Shown here: positions 50,543-58,253 of the stretch, in pieces
Position numbering within the stretch: position 1 is the first letter of the stretch
How the letters are laid out: the number at the start of each line of letters is the position of its first letter
From: DASUPK01 sp963795665
Lineage (GTDB): Bacteria; Actinomycetota; Thermoleophilia; Solirubrobacterales; 70-9
NCBI GenBank assembly: GCA_963795665.1
Contig: CAWCIP010000014.1
Span: forward strand, 248,001-312,000
DNA length: 64,000 bases
Reading direction: 5' to 3'
The notes under the pieces: generated by a model
What the model saw: the letters and a program-made list of their open reading frames with translations, nothing else
Database searches by the model: none
What the model was told of the DNA's origin: nothing
Program-made: the position numbers and the translations under genes

Positions 50543-50587
50543 GCGAGCCGGCGGCGGACGCGAAGCGGAGCAGCCAGGCGTTTCATG
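50543..50587 (+). repeat. Stem-loop repeat family, copy 4 (diverged)
   Basis: ATGCGAG, a GC-rich arm, the purine spacer GGACGCGAAGCGGAGCAGCC, then AGGCGTTTCATG. Flanks and block order agree with copy 1, and the spacer is close to copy 3. It sits between parB and the tRNA gene. Confidence 0.5.
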
Positions 50588-50589
50588 TT

Positions 50590-50663
50590 GGGCGATTAGC
50601 TCAGTTGGTTAGAGCGCGTCTCTGATAAGGACGAGGTCCCTGGTTCGAGTCCAGGATCGCCCA
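50590..50663 (+). tRNA. tRNA-Ile (anticodon GAT)
   Basis: 74 nt. The 7-bp acceptor stem GGGCGAT pairs with ATCGCCC; the D-arm has AGCTCAGTTGGTTAGAGC, the anticodon loop reads CTGATAA with GAT, and the T-arm has GGTTCGAGTCC. The discriminator base is A and CCA is not encoded. Confidence 0.97.
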
Positions 50664-50664
50664 C

Positions 50665-51114
50665 TCAGCCCGCGGCCTGTGATCGCTCGGCCGCGGCGCG
50701 GATCCCCTCCAGCGCGTGCTCGACCCAGCGGCGGAAGAGCCGGCTCCCCGCCATCGCCACCTGCATACGGACGCCGAGGTTCGTGGGATCGTTGCCGGCC
50801 TCCATCTCGAGGAAGGTGCCGCCCTGCCCCTCGGTGAGGACCGACCGCGTGTAGGTGCCGGTGTCCATGCAGCGGATCGTGAGCTCCTTGCCCGGCACCA
50901 TGCTGTCTACCTCCAGGGTCGTCTCGAGGTCGGACATCGGCCAGGGCCGCTTCTGGATGTTGCGGACGTGACAGCCCTGCTCGAAGTCGCCGTCGATGCA
51001 CTGGAACGTGATCGTGTCCGGCCACCACTCGGTCTGGCGATCCGGATCGGAGGCGAGCTCCCAGACCACGTCGAGGGGCGCGTCGATGAAGGCCTGCTGG
51101 CGACACTCCGGCAT
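50665..51114 (-). CDS. SRPBCC-fold protein (polyketide cyclase/START-like)
   Basis: 149 residues from the ATG at 51114: CRQQAFIDAPLDVVWELASD and PDRQTEWWPDTITFQCIDGD are the typical SRPBCC first helix and strands, and the C-terminal helix RLFRRWVEHALEGIRAAAE closes the hydrophobic cavity. Such proteins bind lipids or small hydrophobic ligands; the ligand is not predictable. The gene ends one base after the tRNA, so the two converge with no terminator between them. Confidence 0.85.
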   Translation of the reverse strand: MPECRQQAFIDAPLDVVWELASDPDRQTEWWPDTITFQCIDGDFEQGCHVRNIQKRPWPMSDLETTLEVDSMVPGKELTIRCMDTGTYTRSVLTEGQGGTFLEMEAGNDPTNLGVRMQVAMAGSRLFRRWVEHALEGIRAAAERSQAAG

Positions 51115-51159
51115 CGCCTCTCGATTGTGCCATGGCCCAGGCGAGCGTTGGGCCGCTCC

Positions 51160-51165
51160 TATAAT
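51160..51165 (+). promoter_or_regulatory. Consensus -10 TATAAT ahead of the BFN gene
   Basis: A perfect TATAAT lies 27 bases before the GTG at 51193, and a GAGGAG ribosome site (51181-51186) follows at a 6-base spacing. No clear -35 was seen. Confidence 0.5.
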
Positions 51166-51192
51166 CCGTGCCGACGCCCCGAGGAGACCTGC

Positions 51193-51687
51193 GTGCAGAG
51201 AATGACCATCTACGGAGTCAGCTTCGACATGGTCGGCAAGCAGCCGATCGTGTTGCTGAAGACCGTCGACGGCAACAAGTTCCTGCCGATCTGGATCGGC
51301 CACCCGGAGGCCGCCGCGATCCTGATGAAGCTCCAGGGCGCCTCGACCCCACGGCCGATGACCCACGACCTGCTTTCCGACGTGCTCGATCAGATGGAGG
51401 CCAAGTGCGAGAAGGTCTCGGTCACGGAGCTTCGCGACAACACCTTCTTCGCGTCGATCACGATCTCGATGAACGGATCCGAGATGGAGATCGACTCCAG
51501 GCCCTCGGACGCCCTCGCCCTCGCCGTTCGAACCTCGGCCCCGATCTTCGCTGCGGACGACGTGATCGAGGAGTCCGCGATCGAGTTCGAGGGCGAGGAG
51601 GTCGAGGACACCGAGCAGGTTGTGGACAAGTTCAAGGAGTTCCTCGACAACGTCACCCCAGAGGACTTCGCCCAGGGCGAGGAATAG
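51193..51687 (+). CDS. Bifunctional nuclease (BFN) domain protein
   Basis: 164 residues. DUF151/BFN motifs: VLLKTVDGNKFLPIWIGHPE AAAI-type core (seen as PIWIGHPEAAAILM), RPMTHDLLSDVLDQM, VSVTELRDNTFFASITI and EIDSRPSDALALAVRTSAPI. This fold is shared with plant BBD nucleases, but in bacteria the activity is mostly untested. GTG 51193 is chosen for its GAGGAG ribosome site; ATG 51202 is a close alternative. The C-terminal 35 residues are acidic. Confidence 0.92.
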   Translation: MQRMTIYGVSFDMVGKQPIVLLKTVDGNKFLPIWIGHPEAAAILMKLQGASTPRPMTHDLLSDVLDQMEAKCEKVSVTELRDNTFFASITISMNGSEMEIDSRPSDALALAVRTSAPIFAADDVIEESAIEFEGEEVEDTEQVVDKFKEFLDNVTPEDFAQGEE

Positions 51688-51703
51688 AGCCCGGGCTCGA
51701 GCG

Positions 51704-52654
51704 TCAGGCGGGGAGGGTGGCCTGTGCCCGCGGCCGCTGGCGGGCCGACGCCAGGATCCGCTCGACCAGCTGCGGGAAGTCGATTCCCGCAGCCTCGGCC
51801 GCCATCGGCAGGAGGCTGGTGTCGGTGAGGCCGGGGATCGCGTTCACCTCCAGCACCTGTGGCCCGTCCTCGCCGAGCATCAAATCGACACGGGCGAAGC
51901 CGCTGCAACCCAGCGATTCGTACGTTCTCGCGGCGAGCTCCTGCACGCGGCTGGTCTGCTCATCGCCGAGATCTGCCGGGCAGACGTACTCGGTGCGGCC
52001 GATCTCGTAGCGCGCCTCGAAGTTGAAGAAGTCCTCCTCGCGAGGGATCGCCTCGACCACCGGCAGTGGCTCCTCGCCCAGCATGCTGACCGCGAGCTCC
52101 CGGCCCTTGACGTAGCGCTCCAATAGCACCCGGTCGTCGTAGCTGAAGGCGGCGACCAGGGCCTGGGGGACCTCGTCGCGGGAGGAGGCGAACTCCACCC
52201 CGAGCGACGATCCCTGGCTGGCGGGCTTGACGACGAGCGGGAAGCCGAGCCGCTCCTCGATCTCCTCGAGTGTGTCGGCCGCCCCCAGCTCCCGGAAGGC
52301 CGTCGCGTTGAACGCTGCCCAGTCGGGGGTGGGGAGCTCGGCCGCGCGCATCTCGTGCTTGGCAGCGACCTTGTCCATGCAGAGCGCGCAGGCCGCGACC
52401 CCGGGGCCGGTGTACGGCAGGTCCAGGATCTCGAGCAGCTCCTGCACGGTGCCGTCCTCGCCGCCGGGGCCGTGCAGTGCGATGAAGACGACATCGGGGC
52501 GATCCGCGCGCAGCCGGCTGACGAGGTCCTGGCCCACGTCGATGCCGGTCGCCTCGTGGCCCAGGGCGGAGACCGCGTCCTCGACGCGAGCGGCGGAGCG
52601 GAGCGAGACGCCGCGCTCCAGGGAGCTGCCGCCCTTCAAGACCGCGACCTTCAT
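51704..52654 (-). CDS. ddl: D-alanine--D-alanine ligase, second copy
   Basis: 316 residues. ATP-grasp motifs VAVLKGGSSLERGVSLRSA, FIALHGPGGEDGTVQELLE, LVVKPASQGSSLGVEFAS, GFARVDLMLGEDGPQVLEVN and PGLTDTSLLP are all present. The N-terminal motif has S-L-E-R where the other copy has S-S-E-H, and the omega loop reads FFNFEARYEIG instead of WYDYEAKYDEG, so the two enzymes may differ in substrate use or regulation. The conserved Tyr of the E-A-K/R-Y motif is kept, which argues for a dipeptide product. Coupled by ATGA to the upstream aminotransferase. Confidence 0.93.
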   Translation of the reverse strand: MKVAVLKGGSSLERGVSLRSAARVEDAVSALGHEATGIDVGQDLVSRLRADRPDVVFIALHGPGGEDGTVQELLEILDLPYTGPGVAACALCMDKVAAKHEMRAAELPTPDWAAFNATAFRELGAADTLEEIEERLGFPLVVKPASQGSSLGVEFASSRDEVPQALVAAFSYDDRVLLERYVKGRELAVSMLGEEPLPVVEAIPREEDFFNFEARYEIGRTEYVCPADLGDEQTSRVQELAARTYESLGCSGFARVDLMLGEDGPQVLEVNAIPGLTDTSLLPMAAEAAGIDFPQLVERILASARQRPRAQATLPA

Positions 52655-54033
52655 CGCTTCGGGAGCGGGACGACCTCTCCGCCGAAGTCGTCGTCGTCCG
52701 GCTCCGGCTCGACACGGTGCTCTCCGGTGATCGTCTCGTAAAGAGCGACCTGCTCGTTGATGACGCGGCCGATTCGCCGGATGCCCTCACGCAGCTCGTC
52801 CTCGCCGGAGGCAGAGAAGTTGAGTCGCATGGAGGAGCCTCCGCGGCCGTCGACATAGGCAGCCCGCCCGGGGACGAAGGCGACGTTCTCCCGCAGTGCC
52901 TTGGCGAGCAGGTCCGTGGTGTCGATGTAGTCGGGCAGCGTCGCCCAGACGAAGAGCCCGCCCTGCGGGCGGGTCCACTCGGCCTGCTCGGGGAAGTGGC
53001 GCTCGAGCGCCTCCAGCATCGCGTCGCGCCGATCGCGGTAGATCTCCACCAGGTCGCCGATGTACTCGCGCCAGCGGCCCTCGGCGAAGTACTCGCGGAC
53101 GAAGTACTGGGTGAGCGTGGAGGTGCAGAGGTCGGCCGCCTGCTTGCCGAGCCCGATCTTCTCCAGCACGGGCGGCGGAGCCGCAACCCAGCCGATCCGG
53201 ATCCCCGGCGAGAGGATCTTCGAGAAAGTGCCCAGGTAGAGGACATAGTCGCCGCCGTCGAGGCTGTAGAGGGTCTGCTGCGGATCGCCGTCGTAGCGGA
53301 GCAGGCCGTAGGGGTTGTCCTCGCAGATCAGGACCTCGTGCTCGCGCGCCAGCTCGACCAGGCGACGGCGGCGCTCCGCCGACATGGTCACGCCGGCGGG
53401 GTTCTGGAAGCTGGGGACCGAGTAGATGAACTTGGGGCGCCGTCCCGCGGTCGCGAGCGCCGCGAGCAGCTCCTCGAGCTCGTCGATCCGCATCCCGTCG
53501 TCGTCGGTGCTCACCTGGTGAACGTCGGCCTCATAGCTGCAGAAGGCGGGAACCGCGCCCGGATAGGTCGGCGCCTCGCAGATCACGGGATCGCCGGGAT
53601 TGACCAGCGTCTTGGCGATCAGGTCGATCGCCTGCTGCCCGCCGGTCGTGACGATCAGGTCGTCGGGGTCCGGGGCCATGCCCTCCTCCGCCATCACCTC
53701 GACGATGCAGGCCTTGGTCTCCTCGAATCCCTCCGTCGGGCCGTACTGCAGCGCCTCGGCCGAGGACTCGTGCGCGATGCGGGTCATCTGGGCGGCGAAG
53801 CTGTCGGACGGGAAGGTCGAGGTGTCGGGCAGGCCTCCCGCCAGGGAGATCACCTCCGGCCGGGCCGTGATCGCCATCAGGTCGCGCATCGCCGAGGAGC
53901 GCATCACCTGCGTGCGGCGGGCGAAGAGGCCGGCGTACCGCTCCAGGTCGCGCGAGGTGGTGTGCGCGCGTCGGCGCCTCGGTGGCTCGCTCGATCGCCT
54001 CGGCTGGTCCTCGTGCCCGGACTGCTCGGTCAT
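52651..54033 (-). CDS. PLP aminotransferase, LysN/2-aminoadipate-type
   Basis: About 460 residues, fold type I. After a low-complexity N-terminus the domain shows ARPEVISLAGGLPDTSTFPS, LQYGPTEGFEETK, VTTGGQQAIDLIAKTLVNPG, EAPTYPGAVPAF, SVPSFQNPAGVTMS, CEDNPYGLLRY, YLGTFSKILSPGIRIGW (PLP Lys) and PQGGLFVWATLP. This is the MocR/LysN group without the GntR DNA-binding domain. It may make or use D-amino- or 2-oxo acids; the pairing with ddl hints at D-alanine or glutamate supply but this is inference. ATG 54033 chosen from the family start. Confidence 0.92.
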   Translation of the reverse strand: MTEQSGHEDQPRRSSEPPRRRRAHTTSRDLERYAGLFARRTQVMRSSAMRDLMAITARPEVISLAGGLPDTSTFPSDSFAAQMTRIAHESSAEALQYGPTEGFEETKACIVEVMAEEGMAPDPDDLIVTTGGQQAIDLIAKTLVNPGDPVICEAPTYPGAVPAFCSYEADVHQVSTDDDGMRIDELEELLAALATAGRRPKFIYSVPSFQNPAGVTMSAERRRRLVELAREHEVLICEDNPYGLLRYDGDPQQTLYSLDGGDYVLYLGTFSKILSPGIRIGWVAAPPPVLEKIGLGKQAADLCTSTLTQYFVREYFAEGRWREYIGDLVEIYRDRRDAMLEALERHFPEQAEWTRPQGGLFVWATLPDYIDTTDLLAKALRENVAFVPGRAAYVDGRGGSSMRLNFSASGEDELREGIRRIGRVINEQVALYETITGEHRVEPEPDDDDFGGEVVPLPKR

Positions 54034-54088
54034 GGCGAACAGTGTGGCGGAACGGCGGTCCCGTAACTGCCAATCAAGATTCTGTCTG

Positions 54089-54094
54089 TAGCCT
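54089..54094 (+). promoter_or_regulatory. -10-like TAGCCT ahead of a small membrane protein
   Basis: TAGCCT ends 12 bases before the ATG at 54107, within the 73-bp divergent spacer. Confidence 0.38.
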
Positions 54095-54106
54095 CCCGCC
54101 CCGATC

Positions 54107-54559
54107 ATGCTCCTCGCCATCTGCCAGGGACTCGGCCTGGCCATCGCAATCGGACTCATCATCGGGGTGGTCGTTCCCCCGATCATGCCCGCCTGGGGGG
54201 CGGTGGTCGGCGCTGCCCCGCTCGGGGTGCTGGCCGCGGGAGCCGCGCTCAACGGCGCCGACGAGGCGCTCTGGCCGGCGCTGCCGGTCGGGGTGATCGG
54301 GGCGGGCCTGGCCGCCGTCGTTGCCCGGGACGTCGCCGCCGGAGCGGCCCGCCGGCAGCAGGATGGGCCGGCCGCCGCGAACGCGCAGGCGCCGGGAGGG
54401 GTGACCGCGATCGTCGTGCTCGCCGCGGCCGTGATCGCCGGCGTCAGCCTGGTGCTGAAGCCCTTCTCGCTGCTGGTGCTGGTGGCCCTGATCTGGCTCT
54501 GGGTCTCGCGCCGCCGGCAGGCCGAGCGGAAACACGAGGGCCTGCGGGTCCTCCGCTAG
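54107..54559 (+). CDS. Small membrane protein, unknown
   Basis: 150 residues. Hydrophobic segments at about 3-28, 33-48, 60-75 and a long one at about 100-133 (VTAIVVLAAAVIAGVSLVL then LLVLVALIWLWVS), with an Ala/Gln-rich loop between and a basic C-terminus (RRRQAERKHEG). No family recognised with confidence; glycine-rich early helices resemble small uncharacterised actinobacterial membrane proteins. It may be co-transcribed with the phosphodiesterase-like gene 30 bp downstream. Confidence 0.72.
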   Translation: MLLAICQGLGLAIAIGLIIGVVVPPIMPAWGAVVGAAPLGVLAAGAALNGADEALWPALPVGVIGAGLAAVVARDVAAGAARRQQDGPAAANAQAPGGVTAIVVLAAAVIAGVSLVLKPFSLLVLVALIWLWVSRRRQAERKHEGLRVLR

Positions 54560-54589
54560 ATGAGCTCCACGACCGGGTCCATCTAAGCC

Positions 54590-56125
54590 GTGCCGCGGAA
54601 GCTCGTCCTCGTCGTGGTCGATGCGATGCACCCGGAGATGCTCCTGCGCGCGATCGACGAGGACGTCGCGCCGACCTTCGGGGCGCTGCTCGAGCGGGGT
54701 CAGATGGTTCCCGACGTCGTCTCCAGCTTCCCCTCGGTCACGCCGGTTGCGAGCTCGGAGATGATGACCGGCGTCGGCCCGGCCGGGCACTGGGTGATGG
54801 GGATGAACTGGTACCACCGCCTGGAGCGCCGCTACATCGAGTACGGGTCCTCCTTCGAGGCCACCCGCACGTTCGGGCTGTTCCGGGCGATGTACGACCT
54901 CGTCTACAACATGAATCTCGACCACCTGAGCTGGCAGGCGCAGACGGTCTTCGAGCGCCTCGGCGACGCCGGGGTGCGCACGGCCGCCACGCCCTTCCTG
55001 ATCTACAGGGGGCGACATCGGCACCAGCTCGGCCTCGAGGGACTGGTGCGGCGCGCCGCCGCGGCCGCCAACTTCCGCCACGCCGTCTGGGGGCCCGACG
55101 AGTTCTTCTACGGCGACCTCTACGCCAGCCGCCCGACCGGATGCGGCCCCAGCTTCACCCGCCCCGGGACGCGGGATGAGTACTCGGCCTGCGTCGCCGA
55201 GCAGCTCGTCGGCGAGGGCGCCTACGACTTCCTCCTCTTCAGCCTGCCGGACAACGACTTCCACTCCCACCGCCACGGCCCCGAGGCAACGATCGACTCG
55301 ATCGCCAAGGCGGATGAGATGTTCACCCGCCTGGTCGAGGCCGGCGGCGGCCTGGATGCGTTTCTCTCGGAGCATGCGGTCCTGCTCACCTCCGATCACG
55401 CCCAGACACCTGTGGAGCACGCGCTGCCGCTTGCCGACGAGCTCGCCGAGGACTGGGCCGTGCTCCAGCCCAACACCGATCGGCCCGAGGAGGCGGAGAT
55501 CGCGGTCAGCCCGACCTCCCGCGCGGGCGCCGTCTACATCCTCGACACGGGGCGGCGCCATCCCGGCACCCACGAGCGCGCCCGCCTACGACTCAGGGAG
55601 CTCGCCGGGGTGGACCTGGTGACCTGGCTGGCGGGGGAGGACGGGGCGCCGGTGCTGCGCACCGGCGTCGGCCTCCCGGACGCCGGCCGCCTCGAGGTCG
55701 TTGTGGAGCGCGACGGGCGCGAGTTTCGCTTTCGTCCCGGCGGCCAGCTCCGCGACCTGCGCGGCAACAACTGGAGGGTGAGCGGCGAGCCGGAGGCCCT
55801 GGACGGCGACATCACGCGCGGGCGCTTCGAGTCCGATCAGTACCCGGACGCCCTCGCCCGTCTCTGGTCGGCAGTCACCTCGCCGCACGCCGGGGACATC
55901 CTGATCTCGGCCGCAGAGGGGTATGAGTGCGTCGACTGGGGCGGGATCAGCCACGTCGGCGGGGGCAGCCACGGCTCGCTGGGCCGCGGCGACTCGCTCG
56001 GGCCGGCGATATTCACCGGTTGCGGACCGAAGCGTCCGGGTAAGCGGCCGCAATGGGCGTTGCGGGACCTCGCACCGGTGATCCTGGAGCACTTCGGGGT
56101 GGACGGCCGAAGGCCTCAGGGATGA
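54590..56125 (+). CDS. Alkaline-phosphatase-superfamily hydrolase (nucleotide pyrophosphatase-like)
   Basis: 511 residues from the GTG at 54590. The start KLVLVVVDAMHPEMLLRAI holds the first metal Asp, and SSFPSVTPVASSEMMTGVGP carries the catalytic Thr/Ser. Later SLPDNDFHSHRHGPEATIDS and LLTSDHAQTPVEHA give the D-x3-H and S-D-H metal motifs of the type I phosphodiesterase/nucleotide pyrophosphatase family. It has no signal peptide, so it acts in the cytoplasm unless exported unusually. The substrate is unknown, perhaps a nucleotide-sugar or phosphonate. It overlaps gtrA in ATGA. Confidence 0.9.
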   Translation: MPRKLVLVVVDAMHPEMLLRAIDEDVAPTFGALLERGQMVPDVVSSFPSVTPVASSEMMTGVGPAGHWVMGMNWYHRLERRYIEYGSSFEATRTFGLFRAMYDLVYNMNLDHLSWQAQTVFERLGDAGVRTAATPFLIYRGRHRHQLGLEGLVRRAAAAANFRHAVWGPDEFFYGDLYASRPTGCGPSFTRPGTRDEYSACVAEQLVGEGAYDFLLFSLPDNDFHSHRHGPEATIDSIAKADEMFTRLVEAGGGLDAFLSEHAVLLTSDHAQTPVEHALPLADELAEDWAVLQPNTDRPEEAEIAVSPTSRAGAVYILDTGRRHPGTHERARLRLRELAGVDLVTWLAGEDGAPVLRTGVGLPDAGRLEVVVERDGREFRFRPGGQLRDLRGNNWRVSGEPEALDGDITRGRFESDQYPDALARLWSAVTSPHAGDILISAAEGYECVDWGGISHVGGGSHGSLGRGDSLGPAIFTGCGPKRPGKRPQWALRDLAPVILEHFGVDGRRPQG

Positions 56126-56547
56126 CCCCGGGCGGGACCGCAAAGCGGATCGGACGCGGGACGCTCAAGCCGGGCAACTGGCTCCAGCTCTTCCAGTTCG
56201 GATTGGTCGGCGCGTCGGGATACCTGATCAACCTGGTGGTCTTCGCGCTGCTCAACGGACCGCTTCACATCCACTACATCGCGGCGGCGATCCTCGCCTT
56301 CTGCGTCGCTGTTATGAACAACTTCTGGTGGAACCGCCACTGGACCTTCGACGCGAAGCACGGCCACGCGGGCTTTCAGGCCGCGCGCTTCTTCACCGTC
56401 AGCGTGCTCGCCCTCGTGGTCAACCTGATCGCGCTCAAGCTCCTGGTTGGAGGGGGAATGAGTGAGCTGCCCGCCCAGGCCATCGCGGTCGCGATCGCGA
56501 TGCCGTTCAACTTCGTCGGCAACAAGCTGTGGACCTTCGACGACTGA
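56122..56547 (+). CDS. GtrA-family membrane protein
   Basis: 141 residues, four membrane helices. GtrA marks: QLFQFGLVGASGYLINLVVF, FCVAVMNNFWWNRHWTFD and the final MPFNFVGNKLWTFDD. GtrA proteins are thought to flip or bind polyprenyl-phosphate sugars for glycosylation of surface polymers. The following gene encodes a GT-C-like membrane protein and overlaps by 19 bases, so the two likely form one system. Confidence 0.92.
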   Translation: MTPGGTAKRIGRGTLKPGNWLQLFQFGLVGASGYLINLVVFALLNGPLHIHYIAAAILAFCVAVMNNFWWNRHWTFDAKHGHAGFQAARFFTVSVLALVVNLIALKLLVGGGMSELPAQAIAVAIAMPFNFVGNKLWTFDD

Positions 56548-58253
56548 GGGTCGTTCTTCTCGCCGCTTTCCTAGCGCTCACCGCCACGCTGCTGTTGCCG
56601 GGCCCCGCGGGGGCTGAGTCACCGAAGATCACGCAGAGCAAGGCGATCGAGCTCGCCAAGCAGGACCCCAAGGCCATCGCGGCGACGGAGGAGCACCCCA
56701 ACCTCACCCCGTCGGCGAGCCGGAACAAGTCCACGGGCCTCTGGGAGGTGGGCTTCTTCGCCGGCAACAACGAGGTCGTGCAGGTCGTGATCGACCCGAG
56801 CAGTGGCAACATCGTCGAGTCCTGGACCGGCTACCAGGTCGCCTGGCGAATGGCCCGCGGATACCCGGGCGCCTTCGGCCGCATGGTCAACGCCCCCTAT
56901 ATCTGGCTTCCCCTCTGCGCGATCTTCGTGCTGGGGCTGCTCGACTGGCGGCGCCCGTTCCGGCTCGCCCACATCGACCTGCTGGTGATCGTCGCCGGCT
57001 TCGGGCTCTCTCAGTACCTGTTCAACCAGGGCAACATCGGGTGGTCGGTGCCCCTCGCCTATCCGCCTCTGCTCTACCTGCTCGCCCGGGCGCTCTGGCT
57101 CGGGTTCCGGCGGGTCGAGGGATCCGGATTGCGCCCCTCGATGCCGATCGCGGTCCTGGCCGTCGCGACCCTCGTGCTCATCGCCGGCCGGATCACGTTG
57201 AACGTCGTCGACTCGAACGTGATCGACGTCGGCTACTCGGGAGTGATCGGCGCCGACCGGATCGCGGACCGCAAGCCCATCTACGGCAACTTCCCCTCTG
57301 ACGACCAGTCCGGTGACACCTACGGGCCGGTCGCCTACTACGCGTACGTCCCGTTCGAGCAGGTGCTGCCCTGGAGCGGGACCTGGGACGACCTGCCCGC
57401 CGCGCACGCCGCCTCGATCTTCTTCGACCTGGGCACGATGGGCGCCCTCTTCCTGCTGGGACGCCGGTTCCGGCGCGGCCGCCGGGGAACGGAGTTCGGG
57501 ATCCTCCTCTGCTTCGCCTGGGCGGCCTGTCCGTACACGGCTTTCGCCCTGGAGTCGAACACGAACGACGCCCTGGTCTCCCTGGCCCTGGCGGCGACCC
57601 TCCTGTGCCTGACGTCCGCCCCGGCAAGAGGAATCATGCTGGCCCTCTCATCGATGACGAAATTCGCTCCGCTCGCCCTGGGCCCGCTCTTCGCCACATT
57701 CGGGGCGACGGACGGGAGATCGATCCGCCGCTACGCCAAGGTCGTCATTCCGTTCACGATCGCGTTCGCGCTCACGGTCCTCGCCGTCTCGTTCCAGGCC
57801 CTGCAGGACCCGGGCCTCTCGACCTACTGGCACCGCACCATCGCGGAGCAGGGCGGGCGCGACTCCCCCTTCAGCGTCTGGGGCCAGGCGCACTCGCTCG
57901 GCTGGCTGCAGACCGTGGTGAAGGCGGCCGTCGTGGGGCTCGCACTGCTGGTCGCGTTCCGGCCGCGCCGCCGCGACCACATCACCGTCGCCGCCCTGGG
58001 GGCCGCGGTGATGATCGGGATGCAGCTCACCGTCGACCACTGGTTCTACCTCTACATCCCCTGGTTCCTGCCCTTCCTGCTGATTGCCCTGCTGGCGACC
58101 GGCACCGTTCCCCTAAGGGGAGACGGGGAGGAGGATCTGGTCGATCCCGCGAGCGAGCCCGTCGTCTCCGATCTCGACCGCGACCCCCATCACCCAGATG
58201 TCCTCGTCCGCGGTGTCGAAGCGGACCGGCATCTGGGTCTTGAAGGCGCGTAG
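56529..58253 (+). CDS. Polytopic GT-C-like membrane protein with N-terminal PepSY-like domain
   Basis: 574 residues as read. A signal-like helix (about 6-28, VVLLAAFLALTATLLLPG) leads to an extracellular domain of about 90 residues (SPKITQSKAIELAKQDPKA, VVQVVIDPSSGNIVESW) resembling PepSY, then about ten membrane helices with loops such as GADRIADRKPIYGNFPSDDQ and DTYGPVAYYAYVPFEQ, as in GT-C mannosyltransferase-like proteins. The last 45 residues (from GDGEEDLVDPAS) are not membrane-like and run antisense to ymdB. One C fewer in the CCCC run at 58110-58113 would end the protein at TAA near 58115, which is more natural. Start GTG 56529. Confidence 0.8.
   Translation: MDLRRLRVVLLAAFLALTATLLLPGPAGAESPKITQSKAIELAKQDPKAIAATEEHPNLTPSASRNKSTGLWEVGFFAGNNEVVQVVIDPSSGNIVESWTGYQVAWRMARGYPGAFGRMVNAPYIWLPLCAIFVLGLLDWRRPFRLAHIDLLVIVAGFGLSQYLFNQGNIGWSVPLAYPPLLYLLARALWLGFRRVEGSGLRPSMPIAVLAVATLVLIAGRITLNVVDSNVIDVGYSGVIGADRIADRKPIYGNFPSDDQSGDTYGPVAYYAYVPFEQVLPWSGTWDDLPAAHAASIFFDLGTMGALFLLGRRFRRGRRGTEFGILLCFAWAACPYTAFALESNTNDALVSLALAATLLCLTSAPARGIMLALSSMTKFAPLALGPLFATFGATDGRSIRRYAKVVIPFTIAFALTVLAVSFQALQDPGLSTYWHRTIAEQGGRDSPFSVWGQAHSLGWLQTVVKAAVVGLALLVAFRPRRRDHITVAALGAAVMIGMQLTVDHWFYLYIPWFLPFLLIALLATGTVPLRGDGEEDLVDPASEPVVSDLDRDPHHPDVLVRGVEADRHLGLEGA

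Noticed and set aside
50716..51192. Long N-terminal extension of the BFN protein
   Set aside because: The upstream frame is antisense to the SRPBCC gene; the GTG at 51193 has a proper ribosome site and TATAAT promoter.
51704..52654. Second ddl as a D-Ala-D-Lac (glycopeptide-resistance) ligase
   Set aside because: The Tyr of the E-A-K/R-Y omega-loop motif, whose change to Phe gives depsipeptide activity, is kept, and no vanH/vanX-like gene is nearby.
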